64,000 bases of DNA. It comes from Azophilus sp965116165 (lineage in GTDB: Bacteria > Pseudomonadota > Gammaproteobacteria > Pseudomonadales > Azotimanducaceae). Positions 26,184-34,346 of this stretch are shown piece after piece. Each line of letters starts with the position of its first letter. Position 1 is the stretch's first letter. Location of the stretch: positions 3,038,001 to 3,102,000 of the forward strand of contig OZ220484.1 of assembly GCA_965116165.1 (NCBI GenBank), read 5' to 3'. The position numbers and the translations under genes are program-made. The notes below the pieces were generated by a model. It saw nothing but the letters and a program-made list of their open reading frames with translations, was not told the DNA's origin and searched no databases.

Positions 26184-27797
26184 TTGATTCGCATCGTGGA
26201 AACGTCGTCCTATGATCCCCTGAACGATGACTGGAATGGCGAATTCTCGAGCCGCGTCTCCATGCCCATGCAGGGCGTCGTGGGCCCCACAAATAGCATA
26301 CTGAAGGGCACTGCCGGCAACGACACCCTGACGGCGAAGGTTTCGGGATTGGCTGGCGTCCTGCTGGGCGGTGACGGCGACGACACCCTGATCGGCGGGT
26401 CGGGCAATCAGGTTTTGCACGGTGGCTCGGGCAACGACACCTTGCACGGTGGTTCGGGTGGCGACCGCGGCGCCTTGTACGGTGGTTCGGGTGACGACAC
26501 CCTGCACGATGGCTCGGGCAAGGACACCTTGTATGGCGGCGCGGGCGCCGACACCTTCGTGTTCCGGGCGGGAGGCGGGAACAACATCATTGCCGATTTC
26601 GGGGAGGGCGACAGGATTCGTATCGATGGAGATTCCGACGGTTTCGGGGCGCTCGACATCCGTCAGTACGGCGACGACGCGATCATCCGCCACGGCGGCG
26701 GCACGGTCAGGTTGAAGGGTGTAAAGGCGGACTCCCTTGGCGCCGGCGATTTCCAATTCGGCAGCCATGGGCCCGGATCCGCCAGCCTCACCCTGGAGGG
26801 CGAAACCTGGTCAAGCAACATCCTGACGGGTGGCGGAGGCGACGACACACTGTACGGTGGTGCCTGGGGCGACAACACCCTGCATGGCGGTGACGGCGAC
26901 GACACCCTGGATGGTGGTGGCCATGGCGACACCACCTTGAATGGCGGTGACGGCGACGACACCCTGTATGGCGGCCACGGCGACGACACCCTGAATGGCG
27001 GTGCGGGCGACGACACCCTGTATGGCGGCTCGGGCAGCGACATCTACGTGTTTCGGGCGGGAGACGGGAACGACATCATTATCGGGTTCAGGGATGAGGA
27101 TGAGCCAGTGCCAATATTTGGTGTGAGTGATGCCGACAAGATTCATATCCTTGGAGTTTCCGGGGGTTTCGAGGCGCTCGATATCAGGCATGAAGGCGCC
27201 AATACAATCATCGGCTACGGCGGTGACGGTGACACGATCACGTTACTGAATCCAGCGGTGGGCCTCCTTGAGGCCAGCGATTTCATATTCGGCGCCCACC
27301 CGATCGGCGGCTCGGGCGGCGACAGCCTGCACGGTGGCTCGGGCACCGACACCCTGTACGGCCACGGCGGCGACGACACCTTGTATGGCCACGGCGGCGA
27401 CGACATCCTGTATGGCGGCAACGGCGACGACAGCCTGTATGGCGGCAACGGCGACGACATCCTGACGGGTGGGAGCGGCGACGACAGCCTGTATGGCGGC
27501 CACGGCGACGACACCCTGTACGGCGGCCGGGGGGGCGACGATACCTTCGTTTTCACCAACGACACCTCGAGCAGTGGGGATGTCGACACGATTTTGGATT
27601 TCGCAAGTGGGGACACCATCCAACTTTCCGGCTTCACCGGCGTGGACGACTTCGGCGATCTCGAGGGCAGAATCATCAGGACACACGGCAGCGAAACAAT
27701 CATCGACCTGAGGGATGCGGGCGGCGGCCTGATCGTGCTTGAGCGCCAGTACGCCCAATTGGATGCCGACGACTTCGATTTCGGATGGGGAGCATAA
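26184..27797 (+). CDS. Giant RTX protein, C-terminal part
   Basis: Continuation of the frameshifted RTX gene; the open frame is already coding from about 25980, and the ATG at 26184 is probably not a real start. It encodes three further modules of RTX repeats with DTFVFRAGGG/DIYVFRAGDG strands and LDIRQYGDDAIIRHGGG segments. It ends in a DTFVFTNDTSSSGDVDTILD..LDADDFDFGWGA tail, which looks like the true C-terminal secretion region. As a separate gene it would lack a ribosome-binding site; treat it as the 3' half of one gene. Confidence 0.75.
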   Translation: MIRIVETSSYDPLNDDWNGEFSSRVSMPMQGVVGPTNSILKGTAGNDTLTAKVSGLAGVLLGGDGDDTLIGGSGNQVLHGGSGNDTLHGGSGGDRGALYGGSGDDTLHDGSGKDTLYGGAGADTFVFRAGGGNNIIADFGEGDRIRIDGDSDGFGALDIRQYGDDAIIRHGGGTVRLKGVKADSLGAGDFQFGSHGPGSASLTLEGETWSSNILTGGGGDDTLYGGAWGDNTLHGGDGDDTLDGGGHGDTTLNGGDGDDTLYGGHGDDTLNGGAGDDTLYGGSGSDIYVFRAGDGNDIIIGFRDEDEPVPIFGVSDADKIHILGVSGGFEALDIRHEGANTIIGYGGDGDTITLLNPAVGLLEASDFIFGAHPIGGSGGDSLHGGSGTDTLYGHGGDDTLYGHGGDDILYGGNGDDSLYGGNGDDILTGGSGDDSLYGGHGDDTLYGGRGGDDTFVFTNDTSSSGDVDTILDFASGDTIQLSGFTGVDDFGDLEGRIIRTHGSETIIDLRDAGGGLIVLERQYAQLDADDFDFGWGA

Positions 27798-28058
27798 CGA
27801 ATCAAAGTCATCTGGACCTGACCTGCTCAGAGGCGCGCCCGCAATATTGCTTGGGGAACGGGAAAATCATGTGCGCTCTGAAAGCAGCATTGGGGCCGCG
27901 GTTGCCAATCGACTACACCCGCCGCCTTGGCCGAGGCATGTTGGAGGGTCCGAGCGCCCCCGCCGGAATCTCGTAGGCACCCCGAAAAAACACGAGCGGT
28001 GGCTGATCCGGCCTGAGTATGCCGAGATCCCGGACTCGCCCCACCGCAATTCGGCGGG

Positions 28059-28196
28059 GTTGTCGGCGGTTTCGGAGCACTGGATATCAGACAGGACGGC
28101 GACAATGCGATCATCGGTTATGGCGATGCCGGCGACACGATTACCCTGCTGAACGTGCTGGCTTCCTCGCTGGCCCCCGATGACTTCGACATGTGA
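28059..28196 (+). pseudogene. Orphan RTX terminal module remnant
   Basis: A 45-codon stretch reading GGFGALDIRQDGDNAIIGYG followed by DAGDTITLLNVLASSLAPDD-FDM and a stop. It is homologous to the end of the RTX modules upstream (for example residues around 27150-27290) but has no start codon and no nonapeptides. The 260 bp between 27798 and 28058 show no coding similarity. It is probably the residue of a third RTX gene or of a deleted module. Confidence 0.6.
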
Positions 28197-28387
28197 GGCC
28201 GCCGGCTCAAATCCGATTGATTGTGGTCGCCAACGGCCGCATCCCGTGCGCCTCCCTCCTCGGCGGATCCCACCCGGCTGGACTGCCGAGCCCCCGGCGA
28301 GCGCCTTGTCGAGCCTGATGAGGCCGCCTGATCCGGCGGGTTCGCCCGGCCTGAATTCCGAAATCTCCCGAGCCAATACATGTAGTA
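28197..28387. other. Gap without recognised features
   Basis: About 190 bp of GC-rich sequence between the RTX remnant and the truncated MITE-A copy. No gene, hairpin or repeat family member is recognised. Confidence 0.4.
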
Positions 28388-28461
28388 ACGGGGTTAAATA
28401 TAAAAAAATCAATGGGATACGATTAGATTAATGCTGCTTCATCGAATTGTTCAGACCTTCC
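28388..28461 (+). mobile_element. MITE-A, right part
   Basis: The last ~74 bp of MITE-A (TTAAATATAAAAAAATCAAT ... ATCGAATTGTTCAGACCTTCC) followed by TTAA, a YTAR site. The left end is missing. The minus-strand hydrolase gene reads into this copy and terminates in it. Confidence 0.7.
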
Positions 28462-29339
28462 TTAACGGTCTCGAGCCAGTAGCCGCCTTCCGGGCGGTGG
28501 CGGATGTGTCCGGCCGTGGGCGTGGCGAAGTGGGTGCCGATGACCAGAACATCCGCATTGACGTATTTCGCCAATAGCGCCTCGCGGGTTGCGCGGCCCT
28601 GGGACTGGTCGTAGTCCGCCGAACTGCACCAGTCGGTGCGGGTCATTTGGCAGGGGTGATGAATGCAGTCGCCCGTGATCAGGGCGTGGGCGCCTTCTGA
28701 TGCGATATGAACGCTGACATGTCCCGGCGTGTGACCGGGTGTGGGCTCCAGCCAGACCTCGTCGCATAGCCGATGATTCATGTCCACGAAGTCCACGAGG
28801 CCGGCCTCGACCACGGGCCGCACGGAATCGGCCAGCACCGGGCCGTAAATCCTATCGTCGCCCAGAGCGTCCCAATACGACCATTCTTCGGCACCGATCA
28901 GATAGCGCGCATTGGGGAAGGTTGGAATCCAGTCGCCATCGACGAGCATGGTATTCCAACCCACGTGGTCGACATGCAGGTGGGTGCAAAGCACGGTATC
29001 GATGCTCTCCCGCGGGTAGCCGGCGTTGGCCAGGTCGTCCAGAAAGGCGGTCTGCAACCGGTTCCAATTGGGAATTGAGCGCTCCTTGTCGTTGCCGATG
29101 CAGGTGTCGACCACGATGCGTTGTTGCCCGGTATCGACCACCAGCGCGTGAACGCTCATGATCAGATTGCCCTCGTTATCCATAAACTGCGGCTGCATCC
29201 AAGGGTAGGCGAGACAGGCTTCGCGCGTTGCATCCGGCAGGATGAATCGCGAGCCGCCGACCATTTCCATCTCCACGATTCGGGATATGCGTACATTGCC
29301 GATATCCCACCGATTGGCCAAGCCGGTCATTTGTGACAC
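28428..29339 (-). CDS. Metallo-beta-lactamase-fold hydrolase
   Basis: A protein of about 303 residues with the MBL motif THLHVDHVG (HxHxDH), further ligands in PTPGHTPGHVSVH and ITGDCIHH, and a final His in GTHFATP. It belongs to the broad MBL hydrolase/lactonase superfamily; a quorum-quenching lactonase or a phosphotriesterase-like activity cannot be distinguished. The start is placed at the GTG at 29339, which has AGGAG 8 bp upstream; ATG 29330 is an alternative. The last ten residues (KEGLNNSMKQH and the stop) are encoded by the MITE-A end, so the original C-terminus has been replaced or extended. Confidence 0.82.
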   Translation of the reverse strand: MSQMTGLANRWDIGNVRISRIVEMEMVGGSRFILPDATREACLAYPWMQPQFMDNEGNLIMSVHALVVDTGQQRIVVDTCIGNDKERSIPNWNRLQTAFLDDLANAGYPRESIDTVLCTHLHVDHVGWNTMLVDGDWIPTFPNARYLIGAEEWSYWDALGDDRIYGPVLADSVRPVVEAGLVDFVDMNHRLCDEVWLEPTPGHTPGHVSVHIASEGAHALITGDCIHHPCQMTRTDWCSSADYDQSQGRATREALLAKYVNADVLVIGTHFATPTAGHIRHRPEGGYWLETVKEGLNNSMKQH

Positions 29340-29610
29340 CTTCACAACTCCTTCTTCATTGCCGAACGCATTGCCGAACGGCGAAATCCCACCTTGGCGG
29401 TGGATGTCATCCAACCTGTCTATTCGGGGCCATGTGCCCGATGAATGCAACATTGGCTATTCTCACCATGCCCACAGCCGCCCAGGACAGGGCCGACCCG
29501 GTTCCCGCTTGGCTCGCAATGGTGCCGAAAAGGGGAGCATGACGCACCTTGCGATGAGGTCAAGCACCAAATGGCGTGCGGGATCGACAATTCTCAATAT
29601 GCTCTCCGGC

Positions 29611-29658
29611 TACCGGCTACCGGCTACCGGCTACCGGCTACCGGCTACCGGCTACCGG
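29611..29658 (+). repeat. Heptamer tandem array TACCGGC x7
   Basis: Seven head-to-tail copies of TACCGGC without variation (the last lacks its final C). It lies in the gap between the metallo-hydrolase and djlA. It has the hallmarks of a variable-number tandem repeat that changes length by slippage. No gene covers it. Confidence 0.9.
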
Positions 29659-29677
29659 GGGGCTGGCATTCAGGCAT

Positions 29678-29944
29678 TGGTTCGGAGCTAATTTTAGGGC
29701 TTATATACATGGCTATGCGGTGATCGCTGTTGCCACTGCCGCATGCCCTTCCGCGTCCCGCCTTGGTGTTCCGGTGACATGGGGTTCTGTCCGCCGACCG
29801 GGGAAGGCACTGGAACGGCAGTACGTCGCGGGGGACGACGATGCCCGGAAGGTCAAAGTCCGCATTATCCGCCCAGCCCCCCCCTTCCGCATAGTCAAGT
29901 ATATAATTCCCCTAATTTTCGAGCATCGCCATGCTTGGCGGGGG
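29678..29944 (+). repeat. Repeat G split by element F
   Basis: The left part (29678-29695, TGGTTCGGAGCTAATTTT) and right part (29912-29944, CTAATTTTCGAGCATCGCCA...) of repeat G are separated by element F. The intact counterpart lies at 5254-5298. The 8-bp CTAATTTT is present twice here and once there (CCAATTTT). Confidence 0.7.
29696..29911 (+). mobile_element. Element F, 216 bp with 8-bp target duplication
   Basis: Bounded by exact CTAATTTT duplications (29688-29695, 29912-29919). Terminal inverted repeats: AGGGCTTATATACATGGCTA at the left and GGGAATTATATACTTGACTA (reverse complement of the right end), both continuing into TGCGG. The ends are closely related to those of MITE-B, and the duplication length is the same, so F and B probably use the same transposase. 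The interior shares about 90 bp with the region 35110-35248 (minus strand). Confidence 0.8.
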
Positions 29945-30028
29945 AATCGCCGCAATGGCGGTGCGGCGCTCGCCTCCCGCCTCCGTATCGTCTAACCTCG
30001 CGCTTCCTTTGTGTCCTGGAAATTGTAG

Positions 30029-30841
30029 ATGGGTTGGTGGGGTACCTTGGTTGGCGGTGCATTGGGGCTGATGATCGGAGGGCCAATCGGCGCTGTCATC
30101 GGTGCGGCGCTTGGTGGTGCGTTCGGCGGTGGATCACGGGGTTTGGGTGGTGCCGGCACGCTTGGATTCGGCGGTGACGAGCCGTTCAGTTCCAATACCG
30201 GCCCCTCCCGTCGGGAACGTGCGCAACTCGCATTCTTTGCCGCCACGTTCGGGGTCATGGGGTGTGTGGCCAAGGCGGACGGTCGCGTATCGCCCGAAGA
30301 AATCCGGCTTGCGCAGCGCGTCATGGATCAACTCGGCCTCAACGCCGAGCAACGCAAGGCGGCGCGTGCGCTGTTCAACCAGGGCAAAGCGGAGAACTTT
30401 CCACTCGACGATGTGCTCGAACAGCTTCGGTCGGAATGCCTGCGCGGTGCCAACATCCGCCGCATGTTCCTAGAGATTCAATTTCAAGCCGCTTGGGCGG
30501 ACGGCGGCCTGCATCCGCGGGAACGGCAACTGCTTGAGCGCATTGCGTTGCGGCTCGGCCTGTCCCGTACGGATTTCATCGAGTTGGAGCGTATGTTCGG
30601 CTCGGCCACGGCGGCGCGCGACGATAGGCCCTCCTTGGAAAGCGCCTATGCGACGCTTGGCGTATCCCCGGGTGCGCCGGACGCCGAGGTCAAGCGGGCG
30701 TATCGGCGCTTGATGAGCCGCCATCATCCCGACAAGCTCGCGGCCAGGGGCCTGCCGGAGGAAATGATGCGCGCGGCGACGGCACGCACGCAACAAATCA
30801 AGGCGGCATGGGAGGCTGTCAAGGCGGCTCGCGCGGCATGA
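30029..30841 (+). CDS. djlA: Co-chaperone DjlA (TerB-like plus J domain)
   Basis: A 270-residue protein. A glycine-rich single membrane segment (LVGGALGLMIGGPIGAVIGA) leads into a TerB-like helical domain with FAATFGVMGCVAKADGRVSP (residues about 70-90). A C-terminal J domain follows with SAYATLGVSPGAPDAEVKRA and the HPD motif in SRHHPDKL. Orientation and length match DjlA, a membrane-anchored DnaK partner. It is followed by yheU with ATGA overlap. Confidence 0.92.
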   Translation: MGWWGTLVGGALGLMIGGPIGAVIGAALGGAFGGGSRGLGGAGTLGFGGDEPFSSNTGPSRRERAQLAFFAATFGVMGCVAKADGRVSPEEIRLAQRVMDQLGLNAEQRKAARALFNQGKAENFPLDDVLEQLRSECLRGANIRRMFLEIQFQAAWADGGLHPRERQLLERIALRLGLSRTDFIELERMFGSATAARDDRPSLESAYATLGVSPGAPDAEVKRAYRRLMSRHHPDKLAARGLPEEMMRAATARTQQIKAAWEAVKAARAA

Positions 30842-31107
30842 CGATGCAAGGCACGCCGTCGGTGACGGTAATCCCAACAGAGGCTTTGTCGGAAGAGGCC
30901 TTGGCCGGTGTTATCGAAGCCTTTGTACTGCGCGAAGGCACCGACTACGGCCACCGGGACTATAGCTTGGGGCGAAAGTGTGCCAAGGTGCGTCGGCAGC
31001 TTGAGCGGGGCGAGGCGGTATTGGTGTTCGACGAGGCGACCAGTACACCGAATATAGTGCCTGTCGGCGACCTGCCCGGCGGCGGTGGATCGTTTCGTTC
31101 GAGTTAG
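30838..31107 (+). CDS. yheU: YheU family (UPF0270) small protein
   Basis: An 89-residue protein with the family signature LAGVIEAFVLREGTDYGHRD, SLGRKCAKVRRQLERGEAV and LVFDEATSTPNIVP. Function is unknown; it is widespread in Gammaproteobacteria. The ATG overlaps the djlA stop as ATGA, suggesting translational coupling. The C-terminal Gly/Ser tail is short. Confidence 0.88.
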   Translation: MTMQGTPSVTVIPTEALSEEALAGVIEAFVLREGTDYGHRDYSLGRKCAKVRRQLERGEAVLVFDEATSTPNIVPVGDLPGGGGSFRSS

Positions 31108-31214
31108 CGTCCAGGTAGACTTCCCAGGTCGCGCAATGCACATGAGCGATTCTGGCGGTCATTGCGGCACTGAAATGGCGAGGGAGCGGCTACGCATGGA
31201 ATTTTTGGCTTCGT

Positions 31215-31248
31215 GGCGGGTGCGCTGATGCGGCATTATCGGTTGGAT
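31215..31248 (+). repeat. Repeat C, 3' fragment
   Basis: GGCGGGTGCGCTGATGCGGC followed by ATTATCGGTTGGAT matches the end of repeat C at 40576-40609. The ATG used by the next gene lies inside it. Confidence 0.6.
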
Positions 31249-31740
31249 AGAGCACTGGTGTTTTCCGCCTTGCTCTTTGCGGGTGCCGCGGTCGCCGAAG
31301 TCGAACTCGCGACATCGGTAAATAGGGTCGTGGAACGCACAACCGAGGAGGGCGGCATCGAAACCCTGCTGCTCGATGCGTGGGATATCCAACCCGGGCA
31401 GAAGCTGCGCTATACGATTAAATTCACCAACGCCAGTGGCGAGTTCATCGATCCGGGTGTCATCGTAATCACCAACCCGATTCCCGGAACGGTGGAATAC
31501 GTGGAGGGGACGGCAACCGGAATCGACACGGAAGTGGAATTCTCGGTGGACCAAGGTGACAATTTCGGTCGCCCCGAGACCCTAACGATTCTTAAGGATG
31601 GGGTGCGGGCTCCGGCGGCGCCCCCGCACTACACCACCATTCGCTTTACCTTCGGCGGCATATTGGGCCCCGGCGAGGGGAGCGCCGTTGCCTTTGATGT
31701 CCGATTGTTGGACGAATCGGCGCCCGACGCATCCTTGTAA
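31228..31740 (+). CDS. Secreted DUF11-like repeat protein
   Basis: A 170-residue protein with a signal peptide (MRHYRLDRALVFSALLFAGA, cleavage after AVA). The mature part has the beta-sandwich pattern of the conserved repeat domain DUF11: a PGQKLRYTIKFTNASGE strand pair, VITNPIPGTVEYVEGTATG, then RFTFGGILGPGEGSAVAFDV. Such domains occur in surface and periplasmic proteins. The N-terminal signal codons overlap a fragment of repeat C, so the gene may have acquired its start from repeat DNA. Alone; function unknown. Confidence 0.65.
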   Translation: MRHYRLDRALVFSALLFAGAAVAEVELATSVNRVVERTTEEGGIETLLLDAWDIQPGQKLRYTIKFTNASGEFIDPGVIVITNPIPGTVEYVEGTATGIDTEVEFSVDQGDNFGRPETLTILKDGVRAPAAPPHYTTIRFTFGGILGPGEGSAVAFDVRLLDESAPDASL

Positions 31741-31878
31741 CCCTCCATTGACCGACAGGCACCGCGGGCCACGGTGGTGCATCTGGTTGAGTTTTCCGTT
31801 TTCTGGATACTTTGTTACCGGGGAGTTTGGGCCGGTCGGAATTTCAACCTGCGACATGCCCGGGCCGCAAGGGACTGG

Positions 31879-32011
31879 CCCGACCTATTCGTGAATGAAC
31901 GTGGCGAGGCCGACAAGAGTAGTGAAAGCACCGGGTGCGCGAGGTAAGAGCGCGCGCCCAGTGCTTTTGCCGCTATTGACGGCCGCAGTAGTTTTTCATG
32001 CATAGGTTGGG
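31879..32011 (+). repeat. Repeat D, complete palindromic copy
   Basis: A 133-bp element with inverted ends CCCGACCTATTCGTGAATGA (left) and CCCAACCTATGCATGAAAAA (reverse complement of the right end) and a large internal hairpin. Related sequences occur at 34837-34970 and 59163-59208, and a short one at 7561. Confidence 0.7.
31925..31968 (+). terminator. Hairpin inside repeat D with terminator shape
   Basis: AAAGCACCGGGTGCGCG (31925-31941) pairs with CGCGCGCCCAGTGCTTT (31951-31967) with two mismatches around an 8-9-nt loop and is followed by T. It could terminate the DUF11-like gene transcript; because the flanking A/T runs are symmetrical it may work in both directions. Confidence 0.5.
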
Positions 32012-32124
32012 CTGGAATCCGCTCGGCCCTGTCCGTAAGCTTGCAGGTTTGTCGGGTACCGATTCGGGGCAATGCGCGGTCTTGTTCGGAATTTCCTATT
32101 GTTGTTCGGGAGCACCGTGTCACG

Positions 32125-32219
32125 GGTGAGATACCCTCATGCAAATGATTCCGCCGCCGCGTGGGCCGGCTTGGCACAGACGCGCGAGGAAGTGAGATAC
32201 GCTCATGCAAATGATTCCG
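32125..32219 (+). promoter_or_regulatory. Direct 28-bp repeats upstream of TonB receptor
   Basis: Two copies of GTGAGATACSCTCATGCAAA followed by TGATTCCG (32125-32152 and 32192-32219), 67 bp apart and differing at one base, just upstream of the receptor start. The GCAAATGATTC core is reminiscent of a Fur half-site, but a full 19-bp Fur box is not present. The repeats could be operator sites or repeat debris. Confidence 0.4.
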
Positions 32220-32251
32220 TCCGGAGCGCGTTTGGTTCGCGGGCATGCTTG

Positions 32252-34315
32252 ATGTTTGGGGCCATGGGCTTTTGCCACGGGTTGGTGGCCCGGGCCGCAA
32301 AGGCTATGCTCGGAGCCGCTTGTATCCTGGTCGCCGTCAATCATGGCGATGCCCGCGCAGAGGAATTGGTCGAAGAGGTCGTGGTGGTCGAGACGCTCGG
32401 TGAGCGCTTGGGCCGGGCGGGCAGTGTAGGTAGAATCGATGCCGAGGCACTGGCCGAAATTCGCCCAACCCACATCCATGAGGCAATGGCGCGTGTGCCT
32501 GGGGTTTGGGTGACGCGGGGCTCCGGCCACGAGCACCTGACCGCCATTCGTTCCGCCGTGCTGACGGGCGCCGGTGCCTGCGGCGCTTTTCTCTATTTGG
32601 AGGACGGGCTGCCGATCCGTCCGGCCGGATTCTGCAACGTCAATAATCTGTTTGAGGTGAATGCCGAGCAGGCGGCGGGCATTGAGGTTTGGCGGGGTCC
32701 GGCGAGCGCGGCGCTCGGCGGCAATGCGCTGCACGGCGCGATTAATCTGCAAACGCCCAACCCCACCGCTTCCCGCGCGAGTATCGAAGGTGGTTCCCAC
32801 GGCTATGCGCAAGTGCGGGGGGCCCTTGCACTGGCACCGGGCGGTCACCGTCTTGGCGTGAGCGCCCATGGCAGCCATTCAAACGGCTATCGCGACAGCA
32901 CCGGCTACGGGCAACAAAAACTTTCCGTTGCGCATGAAACCAGCGTTGGCGGTTGGCGGGTGCGCAACACCCTGAACGCAACCAATCTCAACCAGGAGAC
33001 CGGCGGGTATGTCCTGGGTTTCGAAGCTTACAAAGACGACGATTTGCGCAAGGCCAATCCCAATCCGGAAGCCTATCGAGACGCCTGGTCCTTGCGCCTC
33101 GCCAGCCATTGGCGCAATGGCGCCTGGCGTCTATCCCCCTATCTGCGCCGCTCGCGCATGGTCTTTTTGCAGCATTTTTTGCCTGGCCAGCCCACCGAAG
33201 CCAATACACAAACCAGCGGCGGGATGCTCGCAACCTACGGTTTTGACGGGAATGCCCTGCACGGGAATCTGGGCGCGCAGGCGGAGTACATGCGTGGTGG
33301 CCTCACCGAGGTGCAGAAGGGCGCGACCCGGGGTTCCGCATTCCTGGTGGCAACCCGGCCGCCGGGCCGCCACTACGACTACGATGTCGACTCCCTTATG
33401 GGCGCCTTTTTCTACGACCTGGGCTGGCGCCTGGGCGACCACACCCGCCTGTCCCACGGCCTGCGACTCGAGCACTTGCAATACGATTACCAAAACAATC
33501 ACTCGGTGGGTAATACCCGGGACGATGGTACCCCCTGCGGGTTTGGCGGCTGCCTGTACACGCGCCCACCCTCCGGCGACAGGGATTTTACGGAGATGGC
33601 CGCCCGCATCGGTATCGAGCGCGAATTTGGCGCCGCGGGCATTGCCTACCTCACCGGCGGAACGGGTTTCCGCCCACCGCAAATCACCGAGCTCTATCGG
33701 TTGCAGCGCGGCCAAACGATAGCGGATCTCGACAGCGAGCGCCTGTTGTCGCTCGAGGCGGGCGTCAAGTACGCGGGCTGGTCTATTTCGATCTTCAGTG
33801 CCCGCAGCCGGGACTACATTTTCCGGGAGGCCAACGGGTTCAACGTCAGTGACGGCAAAACCCGCTCGTCGGGTGTTGAATTTGCCGGCGAGTGGGTCGC
33901 CGCTGGCCATGTTTTCAGCCTGGCCGGTACCTACGCGGTGCATGAATACGATTTTTCCCGCCGAGCGGGCGGCGGCGAAATGATTGAGGCCGGCAATCGA
34001 ATCGATACGGCGCCTCGCTGGTTCGGCAACGCCCGTTGGCGTTATCAGCCGAGTGATGCCTGGTATTCCGAGTTCGAGTTGAACTACATCGGCAAACACT
34101 ACCTTAACGCGGCCAATACCCACCGTTATGGTGGCCATGCCGTCGTCAATTGGCGGGGTGGTTTGAACCTGAATGCCCGTACGGAACTGTTTGCCCGTGT
34201 CGTCAACCTACTTGATGAACGCTATGCCGACCGGGCGGATTTCGCGTTTGGCAACTACCGGTACTTCCCGGCCATGCCGATACAGGGGTATGTGGGTGTC
34301 GAGGTGCGGCTTTAG
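32252..34315 (+). CDS. TonB-dependent outer-membrane receptor
   Basis: About 687 residues. A signal-like hydrophobic segment (AMLGAACILVAVNHGDARA) is followed by a TonB box-like EEVVVVETLG. The plug domain contains IHEAMARVPGVWVTRGSGHE, FLYLEDGLPIRPAGFC and GNALHGAINLQTP. A 22-strand barrel ends in YVGVEVRL; the last residue is Leu rather than the usual Phe. Cys pairs in the plug and in the GTPCGFGGC loop may form disulphides. The open frame starts at 32072 through repeat DNA; ATG 32252 is preferred. The ligand (siderophore, metal chelate, cobalamin) is unknown. Confidence 0.88.
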   Translation: MFGAMGFCHGLVARAAKAMLGAACILVAVNHGDARAEELVEEVVVVETLGERLGRAGSVGRIDAEALAEIRPTHIHEAMARVPGVWVTRGSGHEHLTAIRSAVLTGAGACGAFLYLEDGLPIRPAGFCNVNNLFEVNAEQAAGIEVWRGPASAALGGNALHGAINLQTPNPTASRASIEGGSHGYAQVRGALALAPGGHRLGVSAHGSHSNGYRDSTGYGQQKLSVAHETSVGGWRVRNTLNATNLNQETGGYVLGFEAYKDDDLRKANPNPEAYRDAWSLRLASHWRNGAWRLSPYLRRSRMVFLQHFLPGQPTEANTQTSGGMLATYGFDGNALHGNLGAQAEYMRGGLTEVQKGATRGSAFLVATRPPGRHYDYDVDSLMGAFFYDLGWRLGDHTRLSHGLRLEHLQYDYQNNHSVGNTRDDGTPCGFGGCLYTRPPSGDRDFTEMAARIGIEREFGAAGIAYLTGGTGFRPPQITELYRLQRGQTIADLDSERLLSLEAGVKYAGWSISIFSARSRDYIFREANGFNVSDGKTRSSGVEFAGEWVAAGHVFSLAGTYAVHEYDFSRRAGGGEMIEAGNRIDTAPRWFGNARWRYQPSDAWYSEFELNYIGKHYLNAANTHRYGGHAVVNWRGGLNLNARTELFARVVNLLDERYADRADFAFGNYRYFPAMPIQGYVGVEVRL

Positions 34316-34346
34316 CGGCGGGAAACTATCAACGGTGGTCAATCGC

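Noticed and set aside
20491..28196. RTX cluster as a toxin or protease operon
   Set aside because: No hydrolase, pore-forming or acyltransferase partner and no peptidase zinc motif is present; only repeat and spacer modules are visible.
29611..29658. CRISPR array
   Set aside because: Units are only 7 bp with no spacers; it is a simple tandem repeat. No cas genes are in the window.
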